Source of the DNA: Paulinella micropora | Lineage: Eukaryota; Cercozoa; Imbricatea; Euglyphida | Assembly: GCA_009731375.1 (NCBI GenBank) | Contig: BJOX01000261.1 | Coordinates: forward strand, 439,609 to 476,593 | Direction of reading: 5' to 3' | Length of the DNA stretch: 36,985 nucleotides | Shown here: positions 1 to 10,855 of the stretch, piece after piece | How the letters are laid out: every line of letters starts with the position of its first letter | How positions within the stretch are numbered: the first letter of the stretch is position 1 | The notes under the pieces: generated by a model | The model's input: the letters and a program-made list of their open reading frames with translations, nothing else | Database searches by the model: none | Told to the model about the DNA's origin: nothing | Position numbers and translations under genes: made by a program

Positions 1-252
1 AGAGCACTGTGGGTTTTATTCCGGGCTCAACAAGCGAGAAAGGGCACCCTGAGGGAACAGGATTGTGCTTCCCGTCGCTATTTCGGCATGTGACTCATAG
101 GCGTATGGCTAGGCACACATAAGGCACCCCACCACGGGCCCAGCACACCCACACCATCCCCTAATTCTCTGTCTGTCGACAGATGGCACCCATTTCAAAA
201 AATCAAGCCCAAGAGAGGGTCAGTGACACCTCAAGTGGCCTTGGTTCACTTC

Positions 253-254
<2 letters not shown>
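1..254. other. Host flank, nothing recognised
   Basis: Unique-looking sequence before the first GATA array. I see no convincing coding frame, RNA gene or repeat family in it. A polyadenylation-like or exon signal cannot be assigned without transcript data. Confidence 0.5.
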
Positions 255-807
<553 letters not shown>

Positions 808-1203
808 NNNNNNNNNNNNNNNNNNNNNNNNNNNNNNNNNNNNNNNNNNNNNNNNNNNNNNNNNNNNNNNNNNNNNNNNNNNNNNNNNNNNNNNNNNNNN
901 NNNNNNNNNNNNNNNNNNNNNNNNNNNNNNNNNNNNNNNNNNNNNNNNNNNNNNNNNNNNNNNNNNNNNNNNNNNNNNNNNNNNNNNNNNNNNNNNNNNN
1001 NNNNNNNNNNNNNNNNNNNNNNNNNNNNNNNNNNNNNNNNNNNNNNNNNNNNNNNNNNNNNNNNNNNNNNNNNNNNNNNNNNNNNNNNNNNNNNNNNNNN
1101 NNNNNNNNNNNNNNNNNNNNNNNNNNNNNNNNNNNNNNNNNNNNNNNNNNNNNNNNNNNNNNNNNNNNNNNNNNNNNNNNNNNNNNNNNNNNNNNNNNNN
1201 NNN
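808..1203. other. Assembly gap of 396 N
   Basis: A run of N lies inside the GATA array, as expected where a tetranucleotide array could not be assembled. The true array length is unknown. Confidence 0.99.
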
Positions 1204-1220
1204 CAGACAGACAGACAGAC

Positions 1221-1275
<55 letters not shown>

Positions 1276-1276
1276 G

Positions 1277-1308
<32 letters not shown>

Positions 1309-1417
1309 GGATAGATAGATAGATAGAAGGATAGATAGAAGGATAGATAAGGAGGATAGATAAGAAGGATAGATAAGAAGGATAGATAAGGATAGATAAG
1401 GATAGATAAGATAAGAT

Positions 1418-1464
<47 letters not shown>

Positions 1465-1556
1465 AGATAAGACAAGGAAAGGTAAGGTAAGGTAAGGTAA
1501 AAGAAAAGATAAGATAAGATAAGATTAGATTAGATTAGATAGATAGATAGATAGAC

Positions 1557-1591
<35 letters not shown>

Positions 1592-1621
1592 TAGGATAGA
1601 TTTAGATAGATAGATAGATAG

Positions 1622-1663
<42 letters not shown>

Positions 1664-1709
1664 CCTATCTATAGATAGATAGATGGATAGATAGATAGAT
1701 AGATAGATG

Positions 1710-1741
<32 letters not shown>

Positions 1742-1785
1742 TAGATAGATAGATATAGATAGGTAGGTAGATAGGTAGGTCGCTC
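1204..1785. repeat. GATA/GATAA/GGTAA microsatellite, with an internal strand switch
   Basis: Continuation of the tetranucleotide array, with GATAA pentanucleotide (about 1380-1540) and GGTAA variants. At about 1622-1672 the array switches to TATC and back, giving an inverted GATA/TATC junction that could fold into a long hairpin. No coding potential. Confidence 0.95.
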
Positions 1786-1791
1786 GCTCAC

Positions 1792-1921
1792 CTGGGCTTC
1801 TGCTGAGTCCAGCTTCTTTTGCTTGTTCAGACAGGTGAACCATCTTGGCCATACTACCACCGTCTACTGCGTTTTGAGTCGATTTCGGATCGGTAGACTT
1901 AGTCAGGTCCATGCACATTGC
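1792..1921 (-). other. Exon-like host segment
   Basis: On the minus strand, 130 bp are open in a frame reading through MDLTKSTDPK and SMAKMVHLSEQ. They are preceded by a CAG acceptor-like sequence (1922-1924) and followed by a good donor, CAG|GTGAGC (GT at 1791-1790). Microsatellites lie on both sides, as in an intron. I do not recognise the protein family. It could be an exon of the same minus-strand gene as the LRR-like segment just upstream, or simply a chance open frame. Confidence 0.35.
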
Positions 1922-1923
1922 CT

Positions 1924-2132
1924 GGATGTATATGTACATGAATGAATTTATGTATGCATGTATGTATTCATGTATGTATGTATGTATTTATCTATGTATG
2001 AATGTATGTAATGCCATGCCATGCCCATGCATGCATGTATGTATGTATGTATGTATGTATGTCTGTGTCGTTCTGTATGTATGTCTGTATGTATGTATGT
2101 ATGTATGTATGTATGTATGTATAGCATGTATG
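1924..2132. repeat. TATG/CATG tetranucleotide microsatellite
   Basis: Imperfect ATGT/GTAT array with scattered variants. The open frames on both strands (Met-Tyr-Val-Cys and Ile-His-Thr runs) are repeat translation. Confidence 0.9.
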
Positions 2133-2215
2133 TATGTGTACCTGCGATCCCTCTGCAATCGCCTGTGCCCCTGAGTCGCCTATTGCGCAGCTGTACGGGT
2201 TGAGGAAAGTCAACT
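2133..2215 (-). other. LRR-like exon of a host NLR-type gene (remnant or exon)
   Basis: The minus strand encodes a segment containing NPYSCAIGDSGAQAIAEG. This closely follows the ribonuclease-inhibitor type leucine-rich repeat (L..L.L..N.IGDxGAxAIAE) found in NLR/NLRC3-like proteins, where single repeats are often encoded by single short exons. A donor-like CAG|GTACAC follows. The acceptor is uncertain: an AG lies just before CAACAAG. Only one repeat is visible, so this is either one exon of a larger host gene outside the window or a relic. Confidence 0.45.
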
Positions 2216-2529
2216 TGTTGCTTTACCTGCGCACGTGCAACATCAACCTGTTTGTTACCTGCGCACGTGCAACAGATAGATGCTAGGGACATAAGGTAAC
2301 ATAACATACGAGAAGATAACGGAACATAATACAACCAAACGTAACATAACATAACATAACATGACTGTAAGCAAACATTCCATACGCATGACATCACATC
2401 ACATCACATCACACAGGGGGGCATGGTTTGCTCGCTTGTTTGAATGCTTGTCTCGGGGCCGTGTCTTGAAGACATACCGAGTCCATGGTCAACCTCCAAG
2501 GCTAAGGCTCAACAGACTGTAACACAATC
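2216..2529. other. Host sequence with short tandem and direct repeats, no gene
   Basis: Contains two copies of a short TTACCTGCGCACGTGCAAC segment (about 2223-2243 and 2254-2274), a TAACA pentanucleotide run near 2340-2362 and a CATCA run near 2390-2413. No gene is recognised. Confidence 0.6.
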
Positions 2530-2537
2530 TCTTTCTT

Positions 2538-2605
<68 letters not shown>

Positions 2606-2931
2606 CACAGACATACACACACACACACACACTCTCTCTCTCTTCTCCCTTTCTTTTTCTCTCTCTCTCTGTCTCTCTCTCTTTCTCTCTCTCTCTCTCA
2701 CACACACACACAAACACACACACATACACACACATACACACACACACACATACACGCTGTATCTCTCTGTCTCTTCCCCCCCCCCCTCTCTCTCATATCT
2801 CTCTATCTATCTATCTATCTATCTCATCTCTCTCTCTTTCTTTCTTTCTTTTTTTCTTTCTTTCTTCCTCTTTCTCGATCTCTCTCTTTCTCTCTCTCTC
2901 TCTCTCTTCTCTCTCTCTTCCTCTTTCTCGA

Positions 2932-2971
<40 letters not shown>

Positions 2972-3020
2972 TCTTTCTCTCTCTCTCTATCTCTATCTCT
3001 CTCTTCAATCTCTCTCTCTT
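2530..3020. repeat. CT/CA microsatellite tract
   Basis: Long CT and CA dinucleotide runs with TTTC variants. The long open frames (Ser-Leu, Thr-His, Arg-Glu polymers) are artefacts of the repeat. Confidence 0.95.
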
Positions 3021-4580
3021 TTAATTTACTCAAAAGTTAGATAAAACATTCACACATATATAAAATTCAGTGTATCTTTACGACTTATGCGTAAAGGGTA
3101 AAGATACATTAAGCATATCTTCATACATATTATTTCGTCACACATAAGGGTTGTGGGGGGTGGGGAGGAGCATGCAGCAGCACGTTGGGACGAAGTGTAG
3201 GATAGTGGAGGAGAGGAGAGACGAAGAGAAAAGAGGAGAGGAGAGACGAAGAGAAAAGAGGAGAGAGCAGGCAAGCTCTGATTACGGTCGAAACGGCAGT
3301 CTCTATTCGGGTAGTGTCCGAAAGTACAATGAATTTGAAAAGAATTCATAGTTATGCAAAATAACGTGATTATGTTCTTTGCAACCACAGAACAATGAAG
3401 AGTGGCATTTGGATGCGTTAAGATTGCTTCCAAACTCGATTCGCAGTTGCTCTCGGCGGATCAGAACATCAGCATCAATATCTGTAGACTGTTTCAGGCT
3501 CTACATTGCGCAAGCCATTCACCACATTCCCTTCGGCTGGTTTTTACAGCCCCTGCTAGTACTACCAAGACCGAAAATTGGTCGCCGTATGGACAGAAAC
3601 AAAGACCAATTTGCAAACAAACAAACGATCGACCAAACAATCAGACAAAAACACAAACAAATCTCAAACAAACATACAAACAAAGACGGGAACAACATAT
3701 AGCTATGCTGTGTCTGGTTGCACAGCGTGGGCGTGCTCTGAGTCGGAGGTTAATTTGTTTTTATCACTATGGAAGCCATTTTTTTTTTTATCACCACCAA
3801 AACACCACCAAAGTGAAGAATTAAAAAATTTTTAGATTGTGCACACACTGACAGTGGAAGACCACTCATTGGATGGCCGGGAACAATATTTGGTGAGCCA
3901 AAAATCTTGATTTTGTCGTCACTTTGTCCGGTCAGCCAAAAATGTTTTTTGAAATTTGACACCGCAAATTTCGGTTTGCTGACTGAAAAAGTGAGGGCGC
4001 CAGAAAATATTTTCAATCAGACCGTTTCTCACTAACCAAAAAAGTACGCTATTGTACACTTTTGCGACGACTGACTGTCTTAAGGAAAAAAATTTAAGGA
4101 AAAAAATTTACCAGGATCTTGGGGGAAGGACCCAATCCGTAAAATTTGTCGACTGTCGTAAGGAAAATTGCTCCGTGCAGAACATTCTAGCGTTTGGTGT
4201 GCATTCTCGCTTCATTTTCTTTGAACGCTTTTTCCCATCCCACTTTTTTTGGTACCGGATGGAGTAACTGACGCAGCCCGGTGCAGCTACTAGCAGCCGC
4301 AAAAACACAGATTTTTTGAAAACGCATTTTGTGGCACTCACTGTGATTTAGGCAGTGCTAACACAATTTTCATTTTGCAGCTGGAACGGCCGTACCTGTT
4401 TTTTCATAGGTCGAGCCGGGCCGAGCGAGTCAGGAAGGCGAGTCGGCCCGGCGAGACTTCATAAATTATCAGGTTTTATCGGCGAGTCCATAAACAGGGA
4501 ACCAAAGTTTGATTTTCTGTGTGTATCTATTAGACAACTAAAGTTATCTTTTGCTATTTCACTACATAATGTGTCATTAT
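3021..4580. other. Host left flank of the Polinton, no gene recognised
   Basis: No recognisable coding sequence. Visible structure: an 11-bp perfect inverted repeat at 3071-3081 and 3098-3108; a tandem duplication of a GA-rich unit (GAGGAGAGGAGAGACGAAG) near 3210-3268; and AAAC-type low complexity near 3600-3680. The short open frames here look like chance. Confidence 0.5.
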
Positions 4581-4816
4581 AGTACAGTTATCTTTATATT
4601 CATAACTTTCATATATATAAATTTAGCTCATTTCTCCATATTTCGCTCTCCTATTAATCAACAAAAACAACAAAAACTAGAAAATCACACTTTTTCGTAA
4701 ACTATCAATACTAAGCTTCATTATCTATCTTTTCTTAGTTTTTCCTGCTGTGATGAACATCCTTATCTTTTTTCAAAAATAAAATGATTATCTTTATTGA
4801 AAGTTTGTAAATAAAA
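4581..4816 (+). repeat. Left terminal inverted repeat of the Polinton
   Basis: The reverse complement of 33242-33467 aligns over nearly the whole stretch with scattered substitutions and one insertion of about 9 bp (near 4604-4613) on this side. Shared blocks include ACAGTTATCTTTATATTCAT, TTCGCTCTCCTATTAATCAA and TTTTCTTAGTTTTTCCTGCT. The level of divergence indicates an old insertion. Confidence 0.9.
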
Positions 4817-5480
4817 GAATAAATATTATTTTAAGAAATGAAAAAATATATTATATATATATATATATATAATATTATATTATTGTTTTGAAAATTCAAA
4901 AACAAAGAAATACAATAGGCAGAACCAAAATATTTACAGACGCAGAAATCATGCAAAAGAACTCAGAACTGATGAGAATTTTTAATATAAAAAACAAAGA
5001 GAAACACAGCAGAGTGCTAAGGATTACTAGTACAAGAACAAGGAGACCATATTGAAGAAAACAAACGAAAAAATAGAAAAGAAGAATGTTTACATCGCAA
5101 GGTTGAAACAGCTCCAGATGCTCGTTGAAAAACTAAATATTACCTTATGAAAAATGATATAAATTTTATGTTAAAGATATAATATATATTTCTATATAAA
5201 TAAAATATTTATATCTATATAGATATATTTATTTTATTTCTAAAAAATCAAAACGTTCATATAACACATAAACAATGTCAAGCATATACTACGGCGTGCA
5301 AACTTGGAACTGACAAACTTACATGTAAAAAACACAGCAAAACAAACTCTATGTAAAAAACCAAACAGCAAGAAGTTTTATGACATAACAACAACAAGAG
5401 TGACACTACCAAACCCAGATCAATATGCAGTGGAATCGAAACTGCCTGAAAGAATAGAATGAAAAAGGGAATAACCAAAT
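4817..5480. other. AT-rich subterminal region of the Polinton, no gene seen
   Basis: Strongly AT-rich, with an AT-dinucleotide run at about 4851-4882. No frame here resembles a Polinton protein. It may include decayed sequence upstream of PolB. Confidence 0.5.
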
Positions 5481-8400
5481 GTGATAGACTTTAATTGTTA
5501 TAAATTAATATGGCAAGACATAAAACACGATTTGCCACTGAGGCAGTCATTTTATAACGTAAAAATCAATAAGAGCTTTTCTCAAAAGATTAAAAAAAAT
5601 TCGTTGGAATACATTATAAAAATAATAAGTGTAATCATGGAGAATTTTAAGTCTTTATATATCCAAACGATAAAATACAAGTAAGGATATCTGCTATTCC
5701 TGAATCGTGGAATGTTCAAACAAAAAATTCTCTTGTAAAATTTAAAAATTTTGATTTAGAATACATGTTAGAAAGAATTACAAAAAATTTACAATCAAAC
5801 GACGAAGTGTGGATGGACAAAGAAGTGGTAACTATGGAATTGATTGATTTCAATTTTATGGGAGTGAGGATGCCCGAGGGAGGGACGAGATTGAAAGCAA
5901 TAACACAGGAAGACATATACAAAAAGAAAGGAGTGATACAGATTAAGAACAAAGAAAATATATGTCTGGCTAGGGTAATTGTAGTAGCATTCGCAAATAT
6001 AGAAAAACACCAAAAATTCTTACAAATCAAGGATTGAAGTAGAATTCAGGATGAACTGGCAAACACATTACACGAGGATACTAGTGTCATAAAAAAATTT
6101 ATGCGGACTTCCTGAGGTAAATGAGTTTGCAAGTCATATAAAATGCAAATAGTAATTGTTGAACACCCAGACAAGATAATATATAAAACAGAATTGAAAG
6201 ATGAAAAGAACATTCCATACAAACACCTATACATACTAAAAACAAAAAACCATTATGACACCATAACTAGTATGAAGATTTTCCTATCAAAACGAAACTT
6301 CTGTGAGCAGTGTATGAAGGGTTATGAGCACAATCATTCCTGTGTGGCAAAATGTAATATATGCCTTACGGATGGATGTAAGGGATATAACAACAGAAAC
6401 AATGCGAAAAATGTAATCGTAAATTTCCGAATGATGAATGCTTCAACAATCACACAGCCACCATATGCGACAAAAAAAAATGTCTTAACTGCTCTAAGAC
6501 ATATACAGGCGAACATAAGTGCGGTTATGACAAATGTAAAAATTGTAAAATCCTACAACCATTTGATCACGGTTGTAATATGAAGAAGAAAGAAATACAT
6601 AAGCACTCTGATAAATATGTATTCTTTGATTTTGAAGCAACACGGAAATCAGATAGATGCATAGTTAGGAAAGAAAAACCATCAATAAACCTAATCTTAC
6701 TTACTGACATCATCATTATCTTACCCCCTTTATATATGACAAATGGTGAAATTCCTTTTTCTATCAACCATTTAAGCACAAATTGACAATCATAACCCCT
6801 CACATTATGTGCTATGAATGTAAACCCTGAAACTTTTAATTTAGATAAATTAAAGAAAGGATTTTTCCCTCACTTCTTTAATACTGATGCAAATCAAAAT
6901 TATGTATGTGCAATACCAGACAAGGACTATTAAGGCTACAACACATTTTCAAAACATAAACGAGAAGAATTTCTGAAATTGTATGAAGAACAAAAAGACA
7001 AAGTGTTTGATTTCAAAAAAGAAATGGAAGCATATTGTCATAGTGATGGTGGACATATTGAGAAGGGGGTGTATGAAATTTAGAGAGAGCTTTCTAGAAT
7101 TCGGCATAGACCCATTCCAATACACAACTATCGCATCTACCTGTATGGCTTTATATAAAGCAATTTATATGCCGACAGATAGCATAGCAGTCATACCAAC
7201 ACACAGAACAGACAAAGCAAAAACGAGCCGTATGTGTGTGGAGTGGCTATCATACATAGAGAAGAAAGCAATACAACAATACAGCAAGGATTAAATGGAA
7301 AAGAAAAAATGATATATTTAAAAGGAGTTGGTAAGGCATACTTAGACTGATATCACCCAAAGACAAAAACTCCATATGAGTTTCACGGATGCTACTGGCA
7401 CGTGTGTCCTGAGTGTTATGACAGCAATCAAATGAAAAAAAAGCAATCTGTTGATAAGACATTTGGACAAGTATACAAGGAAACAAAACGACTGGAAACT
7501 TTAATAAAGCAACACGAGGAAGTGAATAATTTAATAACAATATGGGGTTGTAAGTGGAACAGAATAAGAGTAAGGCAGGAATTCAAAAGACACATAGAAG
7601 AGACATTAATGGAGCAAGAGACAATCAACCCACGGCACGCGATGTTTGGGGGAAGGACAAATGCTCTATCTTTATATTGGAAGGCAATGAATGAACAACA
7701 AAACACCAAATACATAGACATATGCTCCCTCTATCCATCTGTTATGTTTTATGACACCTACCCTCTCGGACATCATAAAAGTAATTAAGGCAGACAAAGC
7801 ATTATAAATGTTAAATCAAAAGACTGCATTTGGATTAGCCAAAGTTAAAATGATTCCGCCGAGGGGACTAATTCACCCTGTCCTACCCTGTCAAGATAGA
7901 GGAAAGATGATGTATTATTTATGTAATAAGAGTGGAAAGGAAAACCTACAAGACAAATGCGAGCACAACGACACAGATAGGGCACTCACAGGCACTTGGG
8001 CAACACCACTCATTTATAAAAGCAATGGAAAAAGGTTATAATATCATTAAAGTTTATGAGGTGTGGCACTGGGAACAACAGACAACAACACTATTCAAAG
8101 ACTACACAAAAACCTTTCTACAAGTAAAGCAAGAGGCAAGTGGCTATCCGTCAAATGTGGAAACGGAGGAACAAAAAGACAATTACATAAAGGACTATGA
8201 GGAAAAGATGGGTATTAAGTTGGACAAAATAAAAATACAAAAGAATGAAGGAAGGAGGGCAGTTGCAAAGCTGTGTCTGAATTCACTATGGGGAAAGTTT
8301 GGACAACAAAGCAGCAAGACACAGACGACAATCGTCAGGAGTGAGGCTGAATTAGACAAAATACTAAATGACAAAGACATAAACGAAATCTCAATCAATA

Positions 8401-9091
8401 TGATAAATAAAGAATGCCTTGAGCTATCTTACAATTTACACCCCGAAAAAGTGTCAGACCCTTACAACACAAACATATGTGTAGCTTTATTCACAACAGC
8501 ACACGCACAAATGAGATTGTATGATATGATGGATAGATTGGGAGACAGGGTATTATATCACGACACAGACAGCATAATATATTCAGTTGATGAAAAACAA
8601 GGACAGACAACAGGTGACTTATTAGGACAATGGACAGACGAACTGATAGACAAAAAGATAAAAGTAAGCAGAAAGATAACTACATTTGTGGGCTCGGGCC
8701 TAAGTCCAACGGCTACATACTAAACGACGGCACAACAAAAATGAAACTGAAAGGCTTTTCTATGAACTACGACACTTGCAGGAAACTTAACTTGGTAAAT
8801 ATGTTTAGTGTGATAAGCAATGGTCTGGGAATAAAGGACGAAGAACTATCAAAGAAAGCATATGAGGAATTAGAAGCATTATTGGAGACAGAAGGAGAAA
8901 AGCACATAGCAAAGAATGTGGCTGAGAATGGAAATGTAGCAATACACAACCACAGCAAAATTACGAGGAACAAAAAAGACAAAACGATTACCTACGAACA
9001 TTTGAAAAAGATATTCTCATTTACTTACACAAAAAGAGTAACACAACCAATTAAAGATAACTATATCTCTACACTGCCTTACGGATTTTAA
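5481..9091 (+). pseudogene. Protein-primed DNA polymerase B (pPolB), broken
   Basis: This is the replicative polymerase of Polintons and adintoviruses, which copies the linear element from a protein-primed end. Fragments occur in the expected order but in shifting frames. First comes an N-terminal region (FYNVKINKSFS, then QVRISAIPESW in another frame) and a block with KENICLARVIVVA at about 5765-6037. A Cys-rich block (NFCEQC..HSCVAKCNIC) follows at about 6297-6365, and exonuclease motif I FFDFEAT lies near 6624. Exo II sequence (GYDCQFVLKWL) is on the opposite strand at about 6641-6815, so that piece is inverted. Next are DPFQYTTIAS, polymerase motif A (YIDICSLYPSVM, about 7711-7746), motif B (LNSLWGKFG, near 8278-8304), motif C (YHDTDS, near 8555-8575) and a thumb-like GYILNDGTTKMKLKGF. 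Frameshifts near 6070, 6470, 8650 and elsewhere, TGA at 6035 and 7348, and TAA at 6931 make it non-functional. Family assignment is secure. Confidence 0.92.
6641..6815 (-). other. Inverted exo II segment inside PolB
   Basis: The PolB exo II-type sequence (AHN, then GYDCQF, then KIRFIDGFSFL) reads only on the minus strand here, while PolB on both sides reads on the plus strand. The plus-strand text resumes at about 6826 with ETFNLDKLKKG. The residues normally found between exo I and exo II are missing, so the inversion came with a deletion. Breakpoints are approximate. Confidence 0.75.
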
Positions 9092-9509
9092 AAGCAAAAA
9101 AATAATAATAATAAAAAGAAGAAAAAAAAAACAGCCATGTCCTGACATACATCTGAGGTATATGGGAATTGAACCCGATACATTACGGGACAACAACCAT
9201 AACCTTGGAGATTATACCAAGACAGCGGGCTGGTTGGGAAGTTATAAATCAGAGCATAATTACGACTGAACAATCTCCCCATACTAGTGTTAAAGTTGCT
9301 AACAAATTTACCGCAAAAGCGGACAATCAGGACAAAAAGAACATTCCAGAACAACAACAAAAGCCATCAAAGTAGACCAAAGACCAGCAAAAGGAAAAAA
9401 ATAATTATCAGCAACCACATGCTTTCGCAATCTCGCATCTGCCACTGATTTCATTTTCAGGGAAGCAGGCAATCTCGCATCTGCCACGGATTTCATTTTC
9501 AGGGAAGTA
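9092..9509. other. Intergenic stretch with a 42-bp tandem duplication
   Basis: A 42-bp unit containing GCAATCTCGCATCTGCCAC and TTTCATTTTCAGGGAAG is present twice in tandem (about 9427-9468 and 9469-9510), with two differences, immediately before the next ORF. The pyrimidine-rich TTTCATTTTCAG looks like a splice acceptor, which may be coincidence. The rest shows no gene. A weak tRNA B-box-like GGGTTCAATTCCC on the minus strand near 9163-9175 is not part of a foldable tRNA. Confidence 0.6.
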
Positions 9510-9767
9510 GTGATGAGTAGTGAAGACGAAGGAGAAGAAGTTGATAGGGAAGAAGGAAAGGATTGGTGGGAATATTATAAAGATATTCCAGAATCAAAAG
9601 TATTAAGGTCTAAAATATATGTTGAAAATAAGATTGGATTAATCAATGAAAAAGTAAGTGAATTACATAAACAGAAGGAGGATTTTGAGGAACGACTTAA
9701 TGCCATAGATGATAGGCTAGCAATAATTGAAGAAAGCAATAAAAGAAAGGATGCTATCAAAAAATGA
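9510..9767 (+). CDS. Small acidic coiled-coil protein, Polinton accessory
   Basis: 85 codons, intact. The N-terminus is very acidic (SSEDEGEEVDREEG) followed by WWEYYKDIP, then a heptad-like stretch (about residues 38-80: VSELHKQKEDFEERLNAIDD) and a basic end. The stop overlaps the start of the next ORF (ATGA at 9764-9767), suggesting coupled genes or one former gene broken by a one-base shift. The second possibility is plausible because both halves are highly charged and helical. Start chosen at the Met just after the duplicated unit; ATG at 9513 is an alternative. Family not recognised. Confidence 0.5.
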   Translation: MMSSEDEGEEVDREEGKDWWEYYKDIPESKVLRSKIYVENKIGLINEKVSELHKQKEDFEERLNAIDDRLAIIEESNKRKDAIKK

Positions 9768-10000
9768 AACGAAAGAGAAAGAGAGATGAGGATACTAAAA
9801 AGAAAGAATTAAGACTTCTTGAAAGTTGGTTAGCTACAAGAAAGGAACCACTTAGCGAGAGGGATGAAATGTATGCGAGGAACCAAATTGAGGTAGGTAA
9901 GACTTTTGAAAACATAATTGAAGCATATAATAAACATTTGAAAGACGTCGAAGAACGAATGAGGATTGCAGAAGAAAAAAGGAATAGCATTAATAATTAA
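9764..10000 (+). CDS. Small basic coiled-coil protein, Polinton accessory
   Basis: 78 codons, starting in the ATGA overlap with the preceding ORF. The N-terminus is a basic cluster (MKRKRKRDEDTKKKE), compatible with a nuclear localisation signal. The rest is charged and helical (IIEAYNKHLKDVEERMRIAEEK). It may be the second half of a single longer coiled-coil protein. Two perfect hairpins follow about 100 bp downstream. Family not recognised. Confidence 0.45.
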   Translation: MKRKRKRDEDTKKKELRLLESWLATRKEPLSERDEMYARNQIEVGKTFENIIEAYNKHLKDVEERMRIAEEKRNSINN

Positions 10001-10102
10001 GTGGTCTTGTTTGTGTTTGTGGTGCCTGCCTACCCGCTCACCTCTCCTCAAGCAACACGGCACACACTCACATAAGAAAATATAAAAATATATAATTGAT
10101 TC

Positions 10103-10143
10103 GTTGGGTATTACTACCCAACAAGATTTTTCTTTGAAAAATC
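10103..10143 (+). terminator. Two tandem perfect hairpins after the coiled-coil ORFs
   Basis: GTTGGGTA/TACCCAAC (10103-10110 and 10115-10122, loop TTAC), then GATTTTTC/GAAAAATC (10125-10132 and 10136-10143, loop TTT). They lie between the 9764-10000 ORF and the next gene. A role as a transcript 3'-end signal is inferred from their position and from similar hairpins at other gene ends in this element. Confidence 0.45.
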
Positions 10144-10283
10144 ATTTATTGTAAAAAAAGCATGATTATTTTTTATTGTAAAAAAGCACGGATAAGCATA
10201 CGGATAGGCATAGAATACATTGAACAGCTATCGGGCACTACCCACATATGTGTTTTTGTGCTTTTTTGATGTGTGGGTAGGCG

Positions 10284-10853
10284 ATGCCCCCGAAGAAGAA
10301 GACCACCGCCACCGAAGCCGAGACTTCAGAGTCAGCCCCTGCTACAGCCCCTGCTACAGCCCCTGCTACAGCCCCAGCTACAGCCCCTGCTACAGCCCCA
10401 GCTACAGCCCCAGCTACAGCCCCAGCTACAGCCCCAGCTACAGCCCCAGCTACAGCCCCTGCTACAGCCCCAGCTACAGCCCCAGCTACCGCCACAGCAG
10501 CAAAGGCGGACGAAAAAACCGAAGCCAAAAGCCCTCTCGCCTCCTTTGGAAAAAAGAAAGCTAAAAGTCAAAAGAAGCCACAGGAGTCTGATGGGAAAGT
10601 CTATGTTGTATTTACAGAAGGGAGAGATAAGCCCGATGCCATTTACGAAGAAGCAAAAGAAGGAAGACAAGAGGCTATTTGGATGGAAACCGCTGGAGAG
10701 GATGAAGTATCATATGTGGCATGCGAACAAGGAGGGGTCATTCGTGTTTTTAGGTCGTTCAAGGCCTTAAAGGGCTATTACATCAAAGGATTAGCTTCTT
10801 TACATGTCAAGTTTGGTGTCGTGTGTCGTGGACCACGAGGTGCGAGTAAGTAG
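10284..10853 (+). CDS. APAT-repeat basic protein, unknown function
   Basis: 189 codons, intact. It starts MPPKKKTTATEAE, has about 13 copies of an Ala-Pro-Ala-Thr repeat (residues 19-72), then a Lys-rich linker and a C-terminal globular part of about 95 residues (GKVYVVFTEGRDKPDAIYEE through KGLASLHVKFGVVCRGPRG). The Lys-rich N-terminus plus Ala/Pro/Thr spacer resembles histone H1-like or DNA-binding linkers by composition only. It is convergent with the integrase on the other strand, with stops 3 bp apart. It is one of the few undamaged Polinton ORFs here. Two alternative frames also stay open because the repeat unit is 12 bp. Confidence 0.65.
   Translation: MPPKKKTTATEAETSESAPATAPATAPATAPATAPATAPATAPATAPATAPATAPATAPATAPATAPATATAAKADEKTEAKSPLASFGKKKAKSQKKPQESDGKVYVVFTEGRDKPDAIYEEAKEGRQEAIWMETAGEDEVSYVACEQGGVIRVFRSFKALKGYYIKGLASLHVKFGVVCRGPRGASK
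10337..10496 (+). repeat. 12-bp minisatellite inside the APAT gene
   Basis: About 13 tandem copies of GCTACAGCCCCW (W = A or T), encoding APAT. The last copies are GCTACCGCC and GCTACAGCC variants. The unit is divisible by three, so copy-number changes preserve the frame. Confidence 0.9.
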
Positions 10854-10855
10854 AA

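Noticed and set aside
2444-3040. Long Ser-Leu / Thr-His open frames
   Set aside because: Pure CT/CA dinucleotide repeat; no codon bias or domain.
4851-4882. AT-dinucleotide run considered as a replication origin
   Set aside because: Polintons replicate from protein-primed termini, and an AT run alone is not evidence of an origin.
9120-9245. Possible minus-strand tRNA or tRNA-derived SINE (B-box-like GGGTTCAATTCCC)
   Set aside because: The T-stem has two mismatches and no matching acceptor stem can be found at the right distance.
10238-10528. Ala-Gly-Ala-Val minus-strand ORF and Leu-Gln-Pro plus-strand ORF over the minisatellite
   Set aside because: Shadow frames of the 12-bp repeat. The APAT frame has a proper Met start, a unique C-terminal domain and a stop adjoining the integrase stop.
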